A program made the translations under genes and the position numbers. Below, in pieces: positions 24,541-32,944 of a stretch of DNA of 64,000 nt; within the stretch, counting starts at the first letter, position 1, and every line of letters starts with the position of its first letter. Origin of the DNA: Nocardiopsis quinghaiensis. GTDB lineage: Bacteria; Actinomycetota; Actinomycetes; Streptosporangiales; Streptosporangiaceae. Location of the stretch: NCBI RefSeq assembly GCF_008638365.1, contig NZ_VWVU01000002.1, positions 124,001 through 188,000 of the forward strand. The letters run 5' to 3'. A model generated the notes under the pieces. That model was given only the letters and a program-made list of their open reading frames with translations. It had not been told where the DNA came from and did no database searches.

Positions 24541-26130
24541 ATGACCACCAACACCAGCCCGAACCGCACCGCCTCCGCGCGCTCCCGCACGCGGGACGAG
24601 CTCACCCGGGGAACCTTCGACCTCCTGGTCATCGGCGGCGGCATCCTCGGCACCTCCGTCGCCTGGACCGCCACCCAGGCGGGTCTGCGCGTGGCCATGG
24701 TCGACGCCGGGGACTTCGCCGGCGCCACCTCCAGCGCCTCCTCCAAGCTGGTGCACGGCGGCCTGCGCTACCTCCAGACGGGCAACGTGCGCCTGGTCGC
24801 GGAGAACCACCGCGAACGCCGCTCCCTGGCCTCGGACGTGGCACCGCACCTGGTCAGCCACATGCCGTTCCTGGTCCCCGTCTACTCCGGCGGACCGCAC
24901 AGCTCGGCGAAGATGGGCGCCGGGGTGTTCCTGTACTCGGCCCTGTCGGCCTTCGGCGACGGTGTGGGCCGCCTGCTCTCCCCCGCCCAGGCGCGGCGCC
25001 TCGCCCCCGGCCTGCGCACCGACGGACTCAGGTCGGTGGCCGCCTACAGCGACCACCAAATGAACGACAGCCGGATGGCCGTCATGACCGTGCGCGCGGC
25101 CGTGGACGCCGGGGCCGTGGTGCTCAACCACGCCGAGGTCGCGGGCCTGCGCACCACCCGGGGCCGGGTCAGCGGCGCCGACCTGCGCGACCGCGTCGAC
25201 GGCGGCGAGTTCGGGATCGACGCGCGGGTGGTCCTCAACGCCACCGGCCCGTGGGTGGACCGGCTGCGTCACATGGAGGACCCGTCCGCCTCACCCAGCG
25301 TCCGGCTCTCCAAGGGCGCCCACCTGGTACTGCGCACCCCGGAGCCGTGGCGTGCCGCACTGACCATCCCCGTGGACAAGTACCGGGTGTCGTTCGCCAT
25401 CCCGTGGGAGGGCAGGCTGCTCCTGGGCACCACCGACGAGGAGTACACCGGCGACCCGGCCGAGGTGTCGGTGCTGCCCTCGGACGTCGACCAGATCCTG
25501 GGCGAGGCGAAGCTGGGCATCGACGCCCCCTACCTGGACGCCTCCCACGTCGACTACTCGTTCGCGGGCCTGCGGGTGCTGCCCGGCGGGCCCGGCGGCA
25601 CCAGCGCGGCCAAGCGGGAGACCGTGGTCAGCCAGGGCCGGGGCGGGATGCTCTCGGTGGCGGGCGGAAAGTGGACGACCTACCGGCACATCGGCCGGAC
25701 CGTCCTGGAGGAACTGCGCCGGGTGAGCGCGGTACCGCTGGCCGAGGACATGGCCGACCCGCTGCGGACGGTACCGCTGCCCGGTCTGGCCAGCCCGGAC
25801 GCGGTGACCCAGCGGCTGATCACCGACCGTGTTCCCGGAGCCCGGCTGGACCCGCTGGTGTCCCGGCACCTGGCGTCGCACTACGGCAGTCTGGCGATGG
25901 ACATCGCGGCGCTGGTGCGCGAGGAGCCGGAGCTGGGAGAGCGCATCCACCCCGACGGTCCCGACATCTGGGCGCAGGTGGTGTTCGCCCGGGACCACGA
26001 GTGGGCGGTGACCGCGGACGACGTGCTGCGCCGACGCACCACCGTGACCGTGCGCGGACTGGCCACCCCGGAGGTGCGCCGGCGCACCGAGGCCCTGTTG
26101 GGGAGCGAGTCGCCCGTCGAGGGCGGTTGA
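24541..26130 (+). CDS. glpD: Glycerol-3-phosphate dehydrogenase (FAD, respiratory)
   Basis: A 529-aa flavoprotein that oxidises glycerol-3-phosphate to dihydroxyacetone phosphate and passes electrons to the quinone pool at the membrane. The FAD-binding GGGILGTSVAWTATQAGLRVAMVDAGDFA motif starts near residue 32. Family landmarks: GATSSASSKLVHGGLRYLQTGNVRLV, VLNATGPWVDRL, LLLGTTDEEYTGDP, and VAGGKWTTYRHIG near the C-terminal domain. Full length, starts at ATG 24541. Two GylR-like boxes lie upstream. It ends at a terminator shared with the convergent cold-shock gene. Confidence 0.96.
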   Translation: MTTNTSPNRTASARSRTRDELTRGTFDLLVIGGGILGTSVAWTATQAGLRVAMVDAGDFAGATSSASSKLVHGGLRYLQTGNVRLVAENHRERRSLASDVAPHLVSHMPFLVPVYSGGPHSSAKMGAGVFLYSALSAFGDGVGRLLSPAQARRLAPGLRTDGLRSVAAYSDHQMNDSRMAVMTVRAAVDAGAVVLNHAEVAGLRTTRGRVSGADLRDRVDGGEFGIDARVVLNATGPWVDRLRHMEDPSASPSVRLSKGAHLVLRTPEPWRAALTIPVDKYRVSFAIPWEGRLLLGTTDEEYTGDPAEVSVLPSDVDQILGEAKLGIDAPYLDASHVDYSFAGLRVLPGGPGGTSAAKRETVVSQGRGGMLSVAGGKWTTYRHIGRTVLEELRRVSAVPLAEDMADPLRTVPLPGLASPDAVTQRLITDRVPGARLDPLVSRHLASHYGSLAMDIAALVREEPELGERIHPDGPDIWAQVVFARDHEWAVTADDVLRRRTTVTVRGLATPEVRRRTEALLGSESPVEGG

Positions 26131-26172
26131 GGGGAGGGACCGCGCGGAGCGCGTGGGGTCCGCAGGAAACGC

Positions 26173-26207
26173 GAACGCCCCGGGAGGCTCTGCCTTCCGG
26201 GGCGTTC
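26173..26207. terminator. Bidirectional terminator glpD/csp
   Basis: A perfect 11-bp stem (GAACGCCCCGG at 26173-26183 with CCGGGGCGTTC at 26197-26207), loop 13 bases. On the minus strand it is followed by GCGTTTCC, so it is probably the stronger terminator for the cold-shock gene. Confidence 0.7.
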
Positions 26208-26222
26208 TGCGACGTCTACGTC

Positions 26223-26426
26223 TTAGATGCCGACGACGTTCTCGGCCTGCGGGCCGCGGGTGCCGGCGACGACGTCGAACTCCACGCGCTGGTTCTCCTC
26301 AAGGTTGCGGAAGCCGCTACCCTGGATCGCGCTGTAGTGAACGAAGGCGTCGGGGCCACCGTCGTCGGGGGAGATGAAGCCGAAGCCCTTCTCGCCGTTG
26401 AACCACTTCACAGTTCCCTGAGCCAT
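26223..26426 (-). CDS. cspA: Cold-shock protein, CspA family
   Basis: A 67-aa single cold-shock domain that binds single-stranded RNA/DNA. ATG at 26426 follows AAGGAG. It has both RNA-binding motifs, KGFGFI (RNP1, ~14-19) and the RNP2-equivalent DAFVHYS (~26-32), and the sequence [18 protein letters not shown] is nearly invariant in actinobacterial Csp proteins. It stands alone between the convergent glpD and the second ABC operon, with a long upstream gap that can hold a regulatory 5' leader. Confidence 0.97.
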   Translation of the reverse strand: MAQGTVKWFNGEKGFGFISPDDGGPDAFVHYSAIQGSGFRNLEENQRVEFDVVAGTRGPQAENVVGI

Positions 26427-26949
26427 GTTTTCTCCTTCAGCTCGGTGTACACGGACGCATACTCACGTCCGAAAATTGCCGCGAGCCGACTCCAAGAGAA
26501 ACCGCCCGCCGGTCACAAACTCCGCGGGCAAGACACCAACTGCGAAATTCAACGACTAACAATCTTCCTCGAACTTACCACAGCCCCGCGCCCTGGCGGA
26601 GGATCTCGGTGTGGCGACGAGCACGGCCCCGCCAGGGAATACCCGTGGGCCGAACGGGGTAAGCGCGGGGCGCGCGTGACAGCCGCCCCGATGTCACGTT
26701 CTGTTCGGGTCGTGGGTGTCGGAGCTTCGTTCACGCACGTCAGGATGCCCGTGTCCGTGAACGCCTCCGGCCCGGGCCCACACCTACGGTGACCAGGAGG
26801 GTGCGCGGGCTCCCGGACGGCGGAGCCGCCGGAGCGGCATCGAATTCCGCCTTTCGGTGGTCGGTACCGCCGTCACGGGAGAAGGCGGCGGGAAAAGCCG
26901 AGGCGCCCGCGGGGGGTGAACGGGCGCCGGACGGGGAAGGGCGGGAACC
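26427..26949. other. Gap upstream of the cold-shock gene; no gene
   Basis: About 520 bp. The ~170 bp next to the cold-shock gene are distinctly AT-richer than the window, as expected for a csp promoter and 5' leader; I could not assign -35/-10 hexamers with confidence. The remaining part towards the ABC ATPase stop is GC-rich and carries no convincing reading frame. Confidence 0.5.
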
Positions 26950-27858
26950 TCAGCCCTGGTCGATCCCCACGAAGTGGTTCTCCTCGACCTCGATGAGCGG
27001 TGCCGACTCCTCGTCGGGAGCCGTCGGCAGTGTGACGTCCTCGGGCGGGTTGGCCTTCAGTTCGGCGTCGACCTCCGCCCAGGTGCGGTGCAGCTGGGGC
27101 ACGCAGGAGAGCAGGTGGCGGCTGTAGGGGTGCAACGGGTTGTCGAACACCCTGGCCGTGGGCCCCATCTCCGCGATCGCGCCCTTGCGCAGGATCACCG
27201 ACTTGTCGCTGACGTAGTTGCCCAGCGACAGGTCGTGGGTGACGAACAGGATGCCGAGCCCGCGCTCCTTGAGGTCGGCGAGCAGGTTCAGCACGTCGAT
27301 ACGCGTGGAGGCGTCCAACATGCTGATGATCTCGTCGGCCACCAGCAGCTTGATGTCCAGTAGCAGCGCCCGCGCGATCAGCAGCCGCTGCAGCTGGCCG
27401 CCGCTGAGCTGGTGCGGGTACTTGCCGAGGACGTTGCCCGGGTCCAGGCGCACCGTGGCCAGTGCGTCCAGCACCTTGTCCTTCCAGTCCGCGGACGACG
27501 TCCGCGGGAAGTAGGAGGTGTGGACCATCTCGAAGACCCGGTCGGCCTTGAAGATCGGGTTGAAGCAGCTGAACGGGTCCTGGAAGACCCCCTGCACCCG
27601 GCGGTAGTACTCCTTGCGCGCGGAGTGGCCCCGGATCGTGGTGATGTCGGTGCCCTCGAAGGTGATCCGTCCGGAGGAGGGCGTGGACAGCCCCAGCACC
27701 ATCTTGCCGAGGGTGCTCTTGCCGCTTCCGCTCTCACCGATCAGTGAGACGACCTCGCCCGGCTCCACCGTCAGGTTGACGTCGCGTACGGCACGCAGGC
27801 GGCCGCCGCCGAACGCGCCCACCTTGTACACCTTGTGCACTTGGCTGAGTTCCAGCAT
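26950..27858 (-). CDS. Opp-type ABC transporter ATPase (second operon, F subunit)
   Basis: A 302-aa ATPase and last gene of the second ABC operon. ATG at 27858 is used; a GTG at 27870 that overlaps the upstream stop (GTGA) is an equal alternative. Motifs: Walker A GESGSGKSTLGKM, Q-loop FQDPFSCFNPIFKAD, signature LSGGQLQRLLIARAL, switch VTHDLSLGNYVSD. The Walker B region reads LLVADEIISMLDAS, where peptide-type Opp ATPases normally have DEPVSALDVS; the catalytic Glu is kept. The C-terminus lacks the Cys-rich Opp extension and ends in an acidic tail. Both features set it apart from the ATPases of the first operon. Confidence 0.9.
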   Translation of the reverse strand: MLELSQVHKVYKVGAFGGGRLRAVRDVNLTVEPGEVVSLIGESGSGKSTLGKMVLGLSTPSSGRITFEGTDITTIRGHSARKEYYRRVQGVFQDPFSCFNPIFKADRVFEMVHTSYFPRTSSADWKDKVLDALATVRLDPGNVLGKYPHQLSGGQLQRLLIARALLLDIKLLVADEIISMLDASTRIDVLNLLADLKERGLGILFVTHDLSLGNYVSDKSVILRKGAIAEMGPTARVFDNPLHPYSRHLLSCVPQLHRTWAEVDAELKANPPEDVTLPTAPDEESAPLIEVEENHFVGIDQG

Positions 27859-27866
27859 GGTCTGTC

Positions 27867-28817
27867 TCACCCCGTCTTCCAGCAGGCGGCCCAGTGGCCG
27901 GGTTCGATCTCCACCAGCGGCGGCTGTTCGGAGCACTTGGAGAACGCCATCGGGCAGCGGTCCTTGAACCGGCAGCCGGTGGGCGGATCGAGCAGGCCCG
28001 GCGGGGTACCGGGGATGCCCTCCAGCCGACCCTGCACCGTGGTGGAGCCGACCTCGGGCAGAGCACCGATGAGCATCTGGGTGTAGGGGTGCTTGGGCTC
28101 GTTGATGATGGTCGTGGCGGGCGCCTTCTCCACGATGTGGCCCGCGTACATCACCATGATCGTGTCCGCCATCTGGTACACGAGCGAGATGTCGTGGGTC
28201 ACGAAGATCATGCTCTTGACGTATCCGCGGTCGCGGAACTCCACCATCGACTCGGCGACGGCCCGCTGCGTGGACACGTCCAGGGCCGAGGTGACCTCGT
28301 CCGCGATCAGCAGCGACGGGTCGAGCAGGGTGGAGATCACCATGACGACGCGCTGCTTCATGCCGCCGGACAGCTCGATCGGGAACCGGTTGAGCACATC
28401 CGTGTCCAGACCGACCAGCTCCAGCCGACGGTTGAGCTCGTCGGCGATGTCGGCGGGCCGGACACCGCGTGCGCGCAGCAGCTCGTTGACCATCCGCCCG
28501 ATCTTGCGGGTGGGGTTGAGGGCGCTCATCGCGTACTGCGGGATGAGCGAGATCTCGTGGTACCGGAGGGGGACCATCGCGTTGTCGTCCGCGATGGGCA
28601 CGTCCTTACCGTTCAACTCGATGGTGCCGCCGACGTGGCGCATCCGCGAGTCCAGGCGGATCATGCTCTTGCCCAGGGTGGTCTTGCCGCAGCCGGACTC
28701 GCCGGCCAGGCCCATGATCTCCCCGTCCGCGAGGTCGAACGTGACGCCGTCGAGGGCGTGGACGTCCCCGCGCAGGGTCTGGTAGTAGACCTTCAGGTCG
28801 TTGACGCGCAGGGTCAT
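27867..28817 (-). CDS. Opp-type ABC transporter ATPase (second operon, D subunit)
   Basis: A 316-aa ATPase from ATG at 28817, which shares one base with the TAA of the preceding permease gene. Walker A GESGCGKTTLGKSMI, Q-loop IPQYAMSALNPTRKIG, signature LSGGMKQRVVMVISTL, Walker B LLIADEVTSALDVSTQR, switch VTHDISLVYQMAD, and the Cys-rich Opp C-terminus GCRFKDRCPMAFSKCSEQP. It would pair with the ATPase at 26950-27858. Confidence 0.92.
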   Translation of the reverse strand: MTLRVNDLKVYYQTLRGDVHALDGVTFDLADGEIMGLAGESGCGKTTLGKSMIRLDSRMRHVGGTIELNGKDVPIADDNAMVPLRYHEISLIPQYAMSALNPTRKIGRMVNELLRARGVRPADIADELNRRLELVGLDTDVLNRFPIELSGGMKQRVVMVISTLLDPSLLIADEVTSALDVSTQRAVAESMVEFRDRGYVKSMIFVTHDISLVYQMADTIMVMYAGHIVEKAPATTIINEPKHPYTQMLIGALPEVGSTTVQGRLEGIPGTPPGLLDPPTGCRFKDRCPMAFSKCSEQPPLVEIEPGHWAACWKTG

Positions 28818-29728
28818 TACAGCTCCCGCAGCTTGGGGTTGAACACTTCGTCCAACCCGACGTTGAGGATGTACAGCGAGCCCACGATCGCCGTGATGCC
28901 GAGCCCCGGCGGGATGAACCACCACCACATGCTGAGCTGCAGGGCGCTCCACTGGCTGGCGCTCTGCAGCATCAGTCCGAGGGACACGCCGCCCGCCGGG
29001 CCGAGGCCGATGAAGTCCAGGCCGGCGGCGATCAGGATGGCTCCGCCGAAGAGCAGGATGAAGGACATCACCAGGTAGGAGCTCATGTTGGGAGCGATCT
29101 CGGTGGTGATGATCTTCCACGTGCGCCGGCCGCTGAGCCGGGCCAGGTCCACGTAGTCGCGGGTGGCCAGCGACAGCGCCTGGGAGCGGACGGCGCGCGC
29201 CGCCCACGGCCAGGAGGTCAGGCCGATGAACAGGCCCTGCACGAACAGGCCGCGCGCCTCCAGGTAGGCGATCGCGACGATGAGGACGACCATGGCGGGC
29301 AGGACCAGGACCACGTTCGTGATCATGTTGAGGATCTCGTCGATGATCCCGCCCTTGTACCCGGCGACGAAGCCGACCGCCGTGCCGATGACGAAGGCGA
29401 CGCCGCCGCCGAACACGCCGATGAGGAACGTGGAGCGCAGCCCGTACACGAACTGGGCCCAGATGTCCTGGCCGAACGTGGTGGTGCCCAACCAGTACTC
29501 ACCGCTGGGCGGCTGGGTCTGCGGGCCGACGTACTCGTTGGGGTCGTGGCCGACGAAGAACGGGCCGATGATCCCGAGCAGCAGGAACGCGAGGACGATG
29601 CCCAGGCCGATGAGCAGCTTGGGGTTGCGCCGGGCGAAGTGCAGGGTCTCGGAGAACCTGCGCTCGCCGACCGGTTTCGGGGAGTCGGCGGAGTCCGCGG
29701 TCCCCGATGCTCCAGCGACGCTCGTCAT
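28817..29728 (-). CDS. Opp-type ABC permease (C subunit, second operon)
   Basis: A 303-aa permease. ATG at 29728 overlaps the upstream stop (ATGA) and has GGAGG upstream. TM1 is LLIGLGIVLAFLLLGIIGPFFVGHDP; the DppC motif reads GEYWLGTTTFGQDIWAQFVYGLRST; the EAA loop is VDLARLSGRRTWKIITTEIAPNMSSYLV, and the protein ends GLDEVFNPKLREL. Near the C-terminus a Trp-rich segment (ALQLSMWWWFIPPGLGI) is seen, a pattern I associate from memory with sugar-type members of the family. Partner of the B permease. Confidence 0.9.
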   Translation of the reverse strand: MTSVAGASGTADSADSPKPVGERRFSETLHFARRNPKLLIGLGIVLAFLLLGIIGPFFVGHDPNEYVGPQTQPPSGEYWLGTTTFGQDIWAQFVYGLRSTFLIGVFGGGVAFVIGTAVGFVAGYKGGIIDEILNMITNVVLVLPAMVVLIVAIAYLEARGLFVQGLFIGLTSWPWAARAVRSQALSLATRDYVDLARLSGRRTWKIITTEIAPNMSSYLVMSFILLFGGAILIAAGLDFIGLGPAGGVSLGLMLQSASQWSALQLSMWWWFIPPGLGITAIVGSLYILNVGLDEVFNPKLREL

Positions 29729-30720
29729 GAGGAGCCTCCCGTCATCTGGACCCGGGTGCGCGGGTCGATCAGTACGTAGACGATGTCGATGATGAAGTTG
29801 GCGATCAGTACCCCGACGACCACGAACAGGAAGACCCCCTGGAGCAGGAAGAAGTCCCGGTTGTTCAGGGAGTCCAGGATGAGACTGCCGAGGCCGGGGT
29901 AGTTGAACACGATCTCGGTGAGCAGGGAGCCCGCGATGATCGTGCCCAGCTGGACCGCCAGACCGGTGATCTGCGGCAGCATCGCGTTGCGGAACGCGTA
30001 GCGGCGGATCAGCTTGCGCGGGGCGCCGAGGGCCTGGAGGTAGTTGGCGTAGTCCGCCTCCAGCTCGTAGATGATCATGTTGCGCATACCGATCGCCCAA
30101 CCGCCGAGCGCCACCAGGAACATGGACAGGAACGGCAGGAACCAGTGGGCGATCAGGTCGGAGACGAACAGCCAGCTGAACTCGGGGCGCAGGGAGAAGC
30201 TGTAGCCGCCGGAGGCCGGGAAGATCCCGGCGACGATGCCCAGGCTCCAGGCCAGCAGCAGGGCCAGCCACATGTACGGCGTGGCGGTGAGGATGTACCC
30301 GACCGGCAGGACCGTGTTGTCCAGGATCTTGCTCCGGGCGGCGAAGGCGCCGAAGCGGTTGCCGACGATCCAGCTGAGCAGGATCGCGGGGAGCAGCAGG
30401 GCCAGGGTGTAGGGCACCGCCCCCAGGATGATGTCGGTGACCGGCTCGGGGTAGCGCATCACGCTGATGCCCAGGTCGCCCTGGAGCAGACCCCACCAGA
30501 AGTTCAGGTACTGCTCGTACAGAGGCGAGTCGAGGCCGAACAGGTTCTCGTAGTAGCTGGTCATGGCCTCCAGGGCCTCGGGGTCACTGACCTGAGCGCG
30601 GGAGAGCATGCTCTGGACGGGATCGCCAGGCATGAAGCGCGGAATCATCCAGTTGATGGTGACCGCGACGATGAACGTAAGCAGGTAGACGAAGAGCTTA
30701 CGACCGATGTAGCGCCACAC
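29725..30720 (-). CDS. Opp-type ABC permease (B subunit, second operon)
   Basis: A 331-aa permease from GTG at 30720. It begins MWRYIGRKLFVYLLTFIVAVTINWMIPRFMPGDPVQ, the DppB N-terminal pattern, followed by GLDSPLYEQYLNFWWGLLQGDLGIS and six membrane segments; the EAA loop is YANYLQALGAPRKLIRRYAFRNAMLPQ. It follows the binding-protein gene after 185 bp that contain a strong hairpin. Confidence 0.9.
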   Translation of the reverse strand: MWRYIGRKLFVYLLTFIVAVTINWMIPRFMPGDPVQSMLSRAQVSDPEALEAMTSYYENLFGLDSPLYEQYLNFWWGLLQGDLGISVMRYPEPVTDIILGAVPYTLALLLPAILLSWIVGNRFGAFAARSKILDNTVLPVGYILTATPYMWLALLLAWSLGIVAGIFPASGGYSFSLRPEFSWLFVSDLIAHWFLPFLSMFLVALGGWAIGMRNMIIYELEADYANYLQALGAPRKLIRRYAFRNAMLPQITGLAVQLGTIIAGSLLTEIVFNYPGLGSLILDSLNNRDFFLLQGVFLFVVVGVLIANFIIDIVYVLIDPRTRVQMTGGSS

Positions 30721-30766
30721 ACGTTCCTCCAGGTGATGGCGGCGGACAGTCGAGCGGCCCCGGCGG

Positions 30767-30806
30767 GGGCACGGTGCGGGCCCTGTGGAAGACCCGTACC
30801 GTGCCC
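30767..30806 (-). terminator. Intercistronic hairpin of second Opp operon
   Basis: A 14-bp stem with one G-T pair (30767-30780 with 30793-30806, 12-base loop) lies between the binding-protein stop and the first permease, the same position as the hairpin of the first Opp operon. It probably limits read-through or stabilises the upstream message. Confidence 0.65.
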
Positions 30807-30905
30807 GCTCGCCCGGGGCTCCCCCGGCAGGGCATCTCTCGCGCCGTGCCTCGGCCGGGGGTGGGGGATGGTCAGCGGGATGGAGGGGGAGTGTCTCCCC
30901 CGCCC

Positions 30906-32618
30906 CTACTCGACCGGTTCGATCTCCGCGAGAGTGGTGACGCCGCCCTGCTCCATCCAGCCGTTCCAGAGGGTGGGCGCGCTGTTGGGCGTGTCCTCGT
31001 GCTCACTGGGCCAGTTGGTCCAGGTCGAGTTGGTGGACTGCGCCCAGAGGCCGTTGTACCAGAGCGGGATGGCCGGAAGTTCGGCCAGCTGGATCGCCTG
31101 CAGCTGCGAGGTGATGTCGGCCGCGGCCTCGACGTCGTCCACGGGCACCGCCGCGAGCTGCTCGGTGAGGTCCCACGCCTCCTCGTTCTCGTAACGGTGG
31201 AAGTTCACCGTGGTCTGCTGCTCCTGGACGGGCATCTGGAAGAGGTAGTCGTAGTAGGTCCACGGCGTGTTGCTCAGCTGCCGCTCGTTGTTGATGACCA
31301 GGTCGAACTCACCCGAGTTGCGGTGGTCCCTGAGCAGGGCCTCGTCGGGGAACTCGGCCTCGATGTTGATGCCGACCTCCTGGGCGTGCTCCGCGATCAG
31401 GCGGGCCGCCTCCATCCAGTCGGTCCAGCCGGAGGGAACCTCCAGGGTCAGGGCGATGGGCTCGCCGTCGGGCGTCTCGACGAAGCCGTCGCCGTCCTCG
31501 TCGAGGTAGCCGGCCTCCTCGAGGAGGCCCACAGCCTCACCCGCGTCGTACCTGAAGCCCTCGTCCGCGACCAGTTCCTGGTCGACGTAGGCGTCCCACT
31601 CGGGCAGCAGGCCGGTGGGGCTGGCCGGCTCGACGAGGTTGGCGTAGGGGCCCTCGACGATCTCGGTGATGTTGACGGAGTGGGCCAGGGCCTGGCGGAA
31701 CTCCACGTCGTCGAGCGGAGCGCGGGTGGTGTTCGGCACCAGCCACGCCGTGTTGGCGCTCTTCATGTACGGGGGACCGTCGAAGAAGCTGGTGACGTTG
31801 TCGTTGCTGTTGAGGACCTGGTCGATTCCCGGAAGGAAGTTGTTCGAGAGGTCGACCTCGTCCTGGTTCAGCATGCCCATCGTCACCTCGTTGGAGGCGT
31901 TGACGATGTCGACGATGTAGCGCGCGTCCATGTCCATGTCGAGGGCTTCGACGCCCCACCAGTCGTCGTTGCGCTCCCAGATCATGCGATCGTCGGCGTG
32001 CGACTCGTAGACGTAGGGGCCGGTGCCGACGGGGTCCTCGTTGGCGCTGTCGGTGACCGCGGTCTCCTCCATGTCGGACCAGACGTGCGCGGGGAGGATG
32101 GGGTTGGAGTAGGCCCAGTTCATCCACTCCTGCGGACGGCTCTCCGAGAAGGTGACGGCGACCGTGCGCTCGTCGGTGGCCTCGACGCTCTCGATGTAGT
32201 CCCAGACGTTGCTGTAGGAGACTCCGTCGATCTGACCGAGCTCCAGCGTGGCGACCACGTCCTCGGCGACCAGGGGTTCACCGTCGGTCCACGTGATGCC
32301 CTCGCGCAGGGTGATCTCGTGCACGGTGTCCGAGGTCCACTCGTCGCTCTCGGCGAGCCAGTGCACGTACTCGCCGGTCTCCGGGTCGTAGTGGAAGAGC
32401 GACTCGTAGACCAGGCCGATCGTGCCGACCGCGTAACCTCCCCTCATCATGGGGTTCCAGCTGGTCGGCGCCGACCACGCCGTACCCGTGGTGTACAGCG
32501 TTTCGTTCCGGGGATACTGCCCGGACTCGGCGCCGCCGTCGTCCCCGCCGCCACCCGAGCATGCAGTGGCCGCGATGGCCAGTGCCGCGAGTGCCGCCGG
32601 AAGCCGCAGAGTTTTCAT
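30906..32618 (-). CDS. ABC substrate-binding lipoprotein, probable oligosaccharide-type family 5
   Basis: A 570-aa lipoprotein. ATG at 32618 has GGAGGAG upstream. Lipobox ALAIAATACSGG gives Cys near residue 20, then a Gly/Asp linker. SBP_bac_5 features: SAPTSWNPMMRGGYAVGTIGLVYESLFHYDPETGEYVHWLAESDEW, HEITLREGITWTDGEPLVAEDVVATLELG, GTGPYVYESH, FRQALAHSVNITEIV. The W-N-P start of the domain and the many Trp/Tyr residues recall Opp-family proteins that bind cello-oligosaccharides in Thermotoga rather than peptides; with the CelR-type box and lacI gene upstream I infer a beta-glucan oligosaccharide, unproven. Confidence 0.9.
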   Translation of the reverse strand: MKTLRLPAALAALAIAATACSGGGGDDGGAESGQYPRNETLYTTGTAWSAPTSWNPMMRGGYAVGTIGLVYESLFHYDPETGEYVHWLAESDEWTSDTVHEITLREGITWTDGEPLVAEDVVATLELGQIDGVSYSNVWDYIESVEATDERTVAVTFSESRPQEWMNWAYSNPILPAHVWSDMEETAVTDSANEDPVGTGPYVYESHADDRMIWERNDDWWGVEALDMDMDARYIVDIVNASNEVTMGMLNQDEVDLSNNFLPGIDQVLNSNDNVTSFFDGPPYMKSANTAWLVPNTTRAPLDDVEFRQALAHSVNITEIVEGPYANLVEPASPTGLLPEWDAYVDQELVADEGFRYDAGEAVGLLEEAGYLDEDGDGFVETPDGEPIALTLEVPSGWTDWMEAARLIAEHAQEVGINIEAEFPDEALLRDHRNSGEFDLVINNERQLSNTPWTYYDYLFQMPVQEQQTTVNFHRYENEEAWDLTEQLAAVPVDDVEAAADITSQLQAIQLAELPAIPLWYNGLWAQSTNSTWTNWPSEHEDTPNSAPTLWNGWMEQGGVTTLAEIEPVE

Positions 32619-32679
32619 CTCGACTCCTCCTTCCACCCGGCCGACCCGTGGGGGGGATCCCCTCCATGACGCGGAGGGG

Positions 32680-32693
32680 TGGGAGCGCTCCCA
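32680..32693. promoter_or_regulatory. Perfect CelR/CebR operator
   Basis: TGGGAGCGCTCCCA is identical to the 14-bp operator described for CelR of Thermobifida fusca and CebR of Streptomyces, repressors released by cellobiose or cello-oligosaccharides. It lies 61 bp upstream of the binding-protein start. Confidence 0.85.
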
Positions 32694-32716
32694 GTAGTGA
32701 GTGCGCAGGGTCGTTG

Positions 32717-32730
32717 CTGAACCGGGTAAG
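32717..32730. promoter_or_regulatory. LacI-type AACCGG site A
   Basis: CTGAACCGGGTAAG differs at one base from the site before the lacI gene at 33999-34012. Confidence 0.5.
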
Positions 32731-32781
32731 TGATGTTAACAACAACACGTCCACGGGAAGCCCGTCAATGCCCGACACTTC

Positions 32782-32803
32782 GCTGTTACTCGCTTGTAAC
32801 AGC
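32782..32803. promoter_or_regulatory. Inverted repeat with 8-bp arms
   Basis: GCTGTTAC and GTAACAGC are separated by 6 bases. Its symmetry differs from the AACCGGTT sites, so a further regulator or an mRNA 5' hairpin is possible. Confidence 0.4.
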
Positions 32804-32836
32804 ACAGATGCGGGTATGTCAGTAACTTTGCCCTTA

Positions 32837-32850
32837 CTGAACCGGTTCCG
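32837..32850. promoter_or_regulatory. LacI-type AACCGGTT site B
   Basis: CTGAACCGGTTCCG contains the perfect palindrome AACCGGTT and shares CTGAACCGG with sites A and C; it lies exactly 120 bp from site A. Confidence 0.55.
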
Positions 32851-32944
32851 CACGCGTGCTCACGCCCTGTCCCGGCAGGGTGGACCAGAAGTGGGGCGCC
32901 CGGTCGCCGCTCAGGAGCGCGGAGACGGAACGGGCCCGGTCGAA

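Larger units (their letters stand above)
32619..32944. promoter_or_regulatory. Complex control region of the second Opp operon
   Basis: This 326-bp gap contains, from the operon outwards, a perfect CelR/CebR box (32680-32693), an AACCGG site (32717-32730), an inverted repeat with 8-bp arms (32782-32803) and an AACCGGTT site (32837-32850). The stretch 32730-32840 is AT-richer than its flanks and should contain the promoter; TTGACG at 32761-32766 on the minus strand is a possible -35 box. No gene is seen. Confidence 0.6.

Noticed and set aside
26549..26734. 61-codon minus-strand frame upstream of the cold-shock gene
   Set aside because: No ribosome binding site or recognisable family, and it overlaps the likely promoter and leader of the cold-shock gene.
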